DNA from: Macrotrachela quadricornifera
Taxonomy: Eukaryota; Rotifera; Eurotatoria; Philodinida; Philodinidae
Length of the DNA: 64,000 nucleotides
Direction: 5' to 3'
Assembly: GCA_022393335.1 (NCBI GenBank)
Contig: JAJEKB010021185.1
Coordinates: 1,298,564-1,362,563, forward strand
Below the pieces are notes generated by a model. That model searched no databases. It saw only the letters and a program-made list of their open reading frames with translations, and had not been told where the DNA came from. The translations under genes were made by a program, and so were the position numbers. Below, one piece after another: positions 58,636 through 64,000 of this stretch (within the stretch, counting starts at the first letter, position 1; each line of letters begins with the position of its first letter).

Positions 58636-59328
58636 GGGGGTGGATAAGAACACAAATCAGCGCACTCTTAGATTTTCAAAAAGAGTACACCACCAGATGC
58701 AGAATTTAAAGATGATTTTCTTGGTAATAAATTGAACACACTTTGAAAATAACTGCATGAATTTCGGTATTGATTTATAGGCTATTTTTTCTCCTATTTT
58801 CTAACCACTATTTTGAAAATTCTTTACTCAAAACTACTCAATCACGACCATCAAAGAGTCTCATTTGATAGACCTCTTCAAGCTCTACAAACTGATGTAC
58901 TTTTTTCCTTTTTTAGGCAACGGCCAAAAAAAATTTAGAGTGACATATTGCCTAAAATAATGGAAATATATGGTGTTGATCACTTCATTTTGTTTCCATT
59001 ATTCAAGACAGTGTATCACTCTAAATTTTTTTGGCCAGTTTCTAAAAAAGGAAAAAAGTATACCAGGCTGTAGAGCTTGAAGAGATCTATCAAATGAGAC
59101 TCTTTGATGGTCGTGATTGAGTAGTTTTGAATAAAGAATTTTCAAAATAGTGGTTAGAAAATAGGAGAAAAAATAGCCTATAAATCAATACCGAAATTCA
59201 TGCAGTTATTTTCAAAGTGTGTTCAATTTATTATCAAAAGAATCATCTTTAAATTCTGCATCTGGTGGTGTACTCTTTTTGAAAATCTAAGAGTGCGCTG
59301 ATTTGTGTTCTTATACGCCCCCGTCGTT
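58636..59328. repeat. Foldback element (~690 bp)
   Basis: It starts ACGGGGGTGGATAAGAACAC and ends with the inverted copy GTGTTCTTATACGCCCCCGT. The two ~300-bp arms match closely throughout (for example GTGCGCTGATTTGTG, CATCTGGTGGTGTACTC, CTTTGATGGTCGTGATTGAG). The loop is ~70 bp near 58960-59000. No coding capacity; non-autonomous element. Confidence 0.92.
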
Positions 59329-59444
59329 TAAGCACAATACAGGTAAAAGAACATTAACAAAAGAATTTTCTGACTTATCTAATCGCTTTTGAACCGAACA
59401 TGTATACATCATATAAGTTCTAGTGAGTTTTAAATACTCTGAAA

Positions 59445-59895
59445 AGAGTTCAAAACGCTATAGCCTCGTTATCGAAATAATGCATTTTTATGGTATTTTT
59501 AAACACAGTGCTATAGTTTCCTCCAAGACAGTGGGATAGATGAGTTCTGAAGCTCAATTTAGAACTTTGCAGAAAGATTAGCTTCAATGAGAATAGCTTA
59601 TTGTAAAAATTTAAGATCTGTTAATTGTTTATTTTCTAAAATAAGAATATCGGAGCATACCAATGCACGTAGAGCAATATAGAAATCATGCTTTTACCAT
59701 TGATACATCTCAGAAAAAGAAGATCTAAAAGATTCCAAATTTTTGTAATAAATTATTCTCGGGAAGACCTGCCTTTATACAAAGTTTCAAGTCAAAACTC
59801 AAAACTCATTTTTCGTTTTGTTTTCAGGGAAACTACGGCATTGTGCTTGAAAATACCATAAAAATGCAGTATCTTAGCATCAAAAAAATAGCAGC
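59445..59895. repeat. Diverged inverted repeat
   Basis: AATGCATTTTTATGGTATTTTT (59481) and AAAATACCATAAAAATGCAG (59850) are inverted, with weaker pairing around them (CACAGTGCTATAGTTTCC versus GGGAAACTACGGCATTGTG). Probably an old foldback. Confidence 0.6.
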
Positions 59896-62077
59896 CCAAA
59901 CTTTGTTCCAAGTATTCATAAGTCATTAGGGCTTAGATAGTGCATGTAGTCTCAACTCCCAATCACTTGGTTAGTTGGGAGACTTTTTTCGTAAGTGAAT
60001 TATTTATATGTATATTCTTTCATTATTAAACTTGTAATAGAAAGATTTATGCAATTGATTTTTCTATTTTTTTTCTTTAAATAAGAAACTTAAAATTCGT
60101 TGGATTGTTTGTTTCTATTTATAATAAAGTGAAGATTTGTCAAAATATGATAAAAGAAAAGAGAATAAATGGAAGACGATTCATTGCAAAATAATATTAT
60201 TAGTTCAATACGCTTTAATTCTGTTTATTGATCTTGCAAATTGAAGAATGTATTGAAATATGGGTTGAAAAATTCAACCTTCGTTTTATTCGAAACAATA
60301 TATTTTCTGCAATTATTTTATAAAATTATATGTTGTATGTAAATTATTATACATTTATAATTATTTTACATACCATATACTATGATTGCTGTTATTTCTC
60401 ATGAAAAGTCTTGTTTCAACTTTTTTATTAAATAATTTTAATTAGAATTGTATATCATAATTCTCTATTGAGTGAACAATATTAGAAATTGGAATTAAAG
60501 ATTCATGTTTTGCAGTTTAACGTAAGCCTGCAATATATTTTTTGTGAAAGGAATTGATCTATAAATATAATATTGATATAATTGATACTCATTCTTAGTG
60601 TATTGAATTTTAACTTTAATACATTAGAATATCATTAGACATAATATTTCTATTATTTTTAATAAAATCTTTTATATTATAAACATTTGATAGCTAATGT
60701 AGAGTATTTACTATTGAAATAATGATTTAAAATCACAATCAATATAGAAAATATTCGTTATATTATGTTTTGTATTATCTCGTCTTCTTCACTATACAAA
60801 TAATCAATAAGTAATAACAACATAAAGAAAAAGATGTGAAAGATATGTTAGAACATAATTGATTTATATCAATAGAAATTTTTGAATAGAGACTTTTATA
60901 GCATGTAATATTAGGAACTATGTAACTGTAAAATATTTATTCGATTGATTTTTTTTTAATTCAGTTGATTTTGTTAATCATAAATAAAGAATAAAAACCA
61001 TTTGTATTTAATTTTGAATTTATAAAATTAAAAAAAAAAATATCGGTTAATCAAATAACATCCTTTATTCATTAGTGTAAAAAAATGAAATAATGTATCA
61101 TTATTTCTTCCCTCGAAATTTTGTTTGTAAAACTAAAGAAAACTATCCTCTTCAATGAGAATTCTTACAGAATACAAAAAAAATATATAATTGATCGGAT
61201 ATTTTATTTTTAAAAAAATTCTTCAATGCAATTTGATATCAAATTCATTCGATAGTTGAGATTTTTTATTAACAAAAATCAAAGAAAATAGACAATTTTA
61301 TTTAATTAAACATAAATGTTTGACTAAATTCCTCTACTTAGTATAGAAAATAAAATAAGATAGTCGTCTTCAAAGATTGTTGTTGAATTAGTGACAATAG
61401 TAATTTATTGAAGACTTATAAATAATTCTTTAACTTGTTCTCAAATATTAAGTGCATATTTTATTTTAACAAGTGGTTATATACATTTATTATATATATG
61501 GTCGAAGCATAACAAATTTTTTTATAAGATTGATTAATAATGTTAATAAATGATGACATTAAGATATTTTATAATAAATATGATTTCGAATTATTATTTC
61601 GAAAAAATCTCATTCACGTATCAGAACTTGTAATTTTGATGTTTCCGTTTTTTTATCAATAACGTTATCTTTTCTTGTGAAACATTTTCTTTTCTTTTTG
61701 TACACTATCATCAATGTGTGCATTTTGCATTCCCCCAACGTTAGCTGAAAAGAAAGCAAAACAAACTTGTGTGTATGTGTAATATGATGTGTCGTGCACG
61801 CATATTTTTTTATAAGGTAATTGGAAAAAATAATATTGCTTGGTTAATGAAGCATGGAAATAAATGAATGATGAAAAGGAAGTGATATTTCGTAATAGCA
61901 AAAAAAAACAAGCTTTTAATAACAAGATATTCGGTATAAAACGAATACAGTTCTTTACAGGGAACAACGAAAAAAAATCTAAAGAAAAAATCAATGTTTT
62001 TATTTTAACTTTAAAAACTATTTCAGTTTGACAACACATACGGTTTAAAAAATAATCCTTTTAATCGAATTAATAAT
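59896..62077. other. Very AT-rich non-coding region
   Basis: No gene supported. A minus-strand ORF at 61665-62039 is not protein-like. The last part is presumably the promoter of the ART-TPR gene. Confidence 0.4.
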
Positions 62078-64000
62078 ATGGATAAATCGAAGCATATTAT
62101 TGGTGGTGTCATTGACAGCAAGAAGACCAAAGAAACGCACAGTCCAGTTAAAAATAATAATACAAGCACAAGACCATCACGACGCACAAATAATCGTACT
62201 ATTCAAAATTTCATACTAGTATGGCTCGACACCAGTATCGACGAAGCAAAAAATGCCGATTGTATCAATACAATATCTAAATTAAGAGAAGTTATTAACA
62301 CCGTACATACATTCACTTCTGCAGATGAATGTATTAATTTTATTAGTGACATTAAAGAAGAAAAAGCGTTTATGATTTCGTCGGGCACACTTGGAAAAAC
62401 AACAGTGCCCATTATTCATCAAATGCCACAGGTCAGTAAGATATATATTTTTTGTGGAAACAAAGCTCGCCATGAACAGTGGGTCAGAAATTGGGCAAAG
62501 GTGAAAGGTGTCTTCACAGACATTAAGCCAATCTGCGAAGCACTAAAACGGGCCACATACGAATGTGATCAAAATATCACTTCGATGAGCTTTGTAGCTA
62601 CGACTGGTGACGCAAAAAATAAAAATCTTAATCAACTCGACCAATCCTTTATGTATACTCAGATACTAAAGGAAATTCTATTAACAATTGATTTCGAGCA
62701 ACAATACCTCAAAGACTTTATTGTCTACTGTCGCGAACAATTCGCTGGTAACACAAGCGAATTAAAAAATGTTGATAAACTCGAACGAGAATATCGCAAG
62801 CATCTTCCAATCTGGTGGTATACTTATCATTGTTTTCTATTTTCAATGGTAAATCGCGCTTTACGAGTGATGGAAGCTGATCTCGTCGTTAATATGGGCT
62901 TCTTCGTTAAAGATCTACACAAGCATATTGAGCAACTTCACTCTGTACAATATGCTGGACTTACTCATTCGAACACATTCATCGTGTATCGTGGTCAAGG
63001 TCTCTTACAAACAGACTTTGATAAATTATTCAAAACAAAAGGCGGACTATTATCTTTTAATAATTTTTTATCCACCAGTATGAAACGACAAGTATCTCTT
63101 AATTTTGCTCGTGAAACAATGGAAACTTCTGATTTAGTGGGTATTTTATTCATCATGAAAATTGATCCATCTATACCGTCAACACCTTTTGCCAATATTC
63201 GTAATGTTAGTTGTTATCAAGATGAAGAAGAAATTCTCTTTTCTATGCACTCGATTTTCCGAATTCGAGATATAAAACAAATCGATAATAACAACAATCG
63301 TCTCTGGGAAGTCAAATTAACACTAACAAGTGATAATGATCCTGATTTACATAGTTTAACTGAACAAATACGCAAAGAGACATTTCCACATCTCAAAGGA
63401 TGGCATCGAATGGTTGAATTGTTAATTAAACTTCCACAGTTTGATAAGGCTCAACAACTGTGCGAAATCATGCTTGATCAAAAACCTGACGAAGGTGAAG
63501 AAGCACATATTTATTATATGCTCGGAATGATCAAGAACGGCCAAGGAACATATACACAAGCAATTACATATTGTGAAAAATCAATTAAAATCCGTCAGAA
63601 GATTCTCTCTCCTACACACACTGATTTAGCTACTTCTTACAATTCTATTGGTTTGGTTTATAACAGCATGGGTAATTATTCAAAAGCACTTTCATATTAT
63701 GAAAAAGCACTTGAGATTCGACAAAAAACTCTTCCTCGAAATGATCCAGATTTGGCTATTTCTTACAATAATATTGGTGGTGTGTATAACAGCATGGGTG
63801 CTTATTCAAACGCGCTTTCATTTTATGAAAAAGCACTTGAAATTCAACAAAAAAATCTTCCTCAAAATCATCCTCATTTGGCTACTTCTTACAGTAATAT
63901 TGGTTTGGTGTATAACAGCATGGGTAATTATTCAAAAGCACTTTCGTTTCATAAAAAAGCATTTGAAATCTTCCAAAAAACTCTTCCTCAAAATCATCCT
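62078..64000 (+). CDS. ADP-ribosyltransferase with TPR repeats (partial, runs off the window)
   Basis: Open from the ATG at 62078 to the window end (641 codons seen), no intron. Residues ~1-45 are basic and polar. Residues ~50-190 form a predicted alpha/beta domain of unknown function (FILVWLDTSIDEA). The ART domain follows (~200-425), with Arg in IVYRGQG, Ser-Thr in FLSTSM and Glu-x-Glu in QDEEEILFS, so the catalytic residues look intact. From ~residue 470, 42-residue TPR units of the kinesin-light-chain type follow (ALSYYEKALEIRQKTLP; NIGLVYNSMGNYSKAL), giving near-identical 126-bp DNA repeats at 63570-64000. It probably ADP-ribosylates proteins, with TPRs choosing partners. More repeats should lie beyond the window. 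Confidence 0.9.
   Translation, partial: MDKSKHIIGGVIDSKKTKETHSPVKNNNTSTRPSRRTNNRTIQNFILVWLDTSIDEAKNADCINTISKLREVINTVHTFTSADECINFISDIKEEKAFMISSGTLGKTTVPIIHQMPQVSKIYIFCGNKARHEQWVRNWAKVKGVFTDIKPICEALKRATYECDQNITSMSFVATTGDAKNKNLNQLDQSFMYTQILKEILLTIDFEQQYLKDFIVYCREQFAGNTSELKNVDKLEREYRKHLPIWWYTYHCFLFSMVNRALRVMEADLVVNMGFFVKDLHKHIEQLHSVQYAGLTHSNTFIVYRGQGLLQTDFDKLFKTKGGLLSFNNFLSTSMKRQVSLNFARETMETSDLVGILFIMKIDPSIPSTPFANIRNVSCYQDEEEILFSMHSIFRIRDIKQIDNNNNRLWEVKLTLTSDNDPDLHSLTEQIRKETFPHLKGWHRMVELLIKLPQFDKAQQLCEIMLDQKPDEGEEAHIYYMLGMIKNGQGTYTQAITYCEKSIKIRQKILSPTHTDLATSYNSIGLVYNSMGNYSKALSYYEKALEIRQKTLPRNDPDLAISYNNIGGVYNSMGAYSNALSFYEKALEIQQKNLPQNHPHLATSYSNIGLVYNSMGNYSKALSFHKKAFEIFQKTLPQNHP

Noticed and set aside
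61665..62039. 124-codon minus-strand ORF upstream of the ART-TPR gene
   Set aside because: Phe/Lys-rich translation of AT-rich DNA, no domain, lies in the probable promoter.

Overview
The window looks like bdelloid rotifer nuclear DNA. It is AT-rich. Several genes have short spliceosomal introns of about 48-70 bp. It carries endonuclease-less, intron-containing Penelope-like retroelements (PLEs) of the Athena type, three ADP-ribosyltransferase (ART) genes (two with an N-terminal WWE domain, one with TPR repeats), and several DNA transposons. No bacterial operon, CRISPR or rRNA signal was seen. Genus is not decidable from what I can read; I found no telomere-repeat array, although the left part has a subtelomeric (mobile-rich) character.

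Layout. 1-15.6 kb: a pile-up of four decayed Athena-like PLE copies, all on the minus strand (D 2586-3735, A 4387-5850, B 8126-11659, C 13964-15612), with a hammerhead ribozyme motif next to copy A, coiled-coil or unknown ORFs at 1611-2267 and 7483-7800, several foldback elements, and a complete mariner element (DD41D type, 11992-13961) at the end of copy C. 15613-22189: a 6.6-kb element bounded by ~490-bp terminal inverted repeats (TIRs). It carries a spliced gene joining an OTU cysteine-protease domain to a MULE-type transposase (minus strand) and, divergently, an NSF-like AAA+ ATPase (plus strand). A 401-bp palindromic element sits at the inner edge of its right TIR. 22.2-22.8 kb: another foldback.

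23-64 kb is more gene-like but sparse: a C20orf27/ADISSP-like gene (25146-25771), an unrecognised gene (about 26.3-27.8 kb), a head-to-head pair of WWE-ART genes (33102-34181 minus and 34365-35372 plus, sharing a 183-bp promoter region), an ELOVL fatty-acid elongase (36656-37465), an SSUH2-like zinc-ribbon protein with a probable GC-AG intron (41035-42150), a SWIM-finger fragment flanked by oppositely oriented TGATCAGTAAA-type repeats (49.47-50.53 kb), a secreted YHYH-domain protein (51748-52971), a dead DD34D mariner (about 53.07-53.81 kb), a BTB-like/coiled-coil protein (56602-57780), and an ART-TPR gene running off the right end (62078-64000).

The two most unusual things are the two-gene transposon (OTU-transposase plus NSF-like ATPase within ~490-bp TIRs) and a set of non-coding patches, each dominated by its own short palindromic word (ACGCGT, CCGCGG, AGATCT, TGGGATA/TATCCCA, TTAATTAA). 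Everything here is by eye from sequence; no alignment or search was run.
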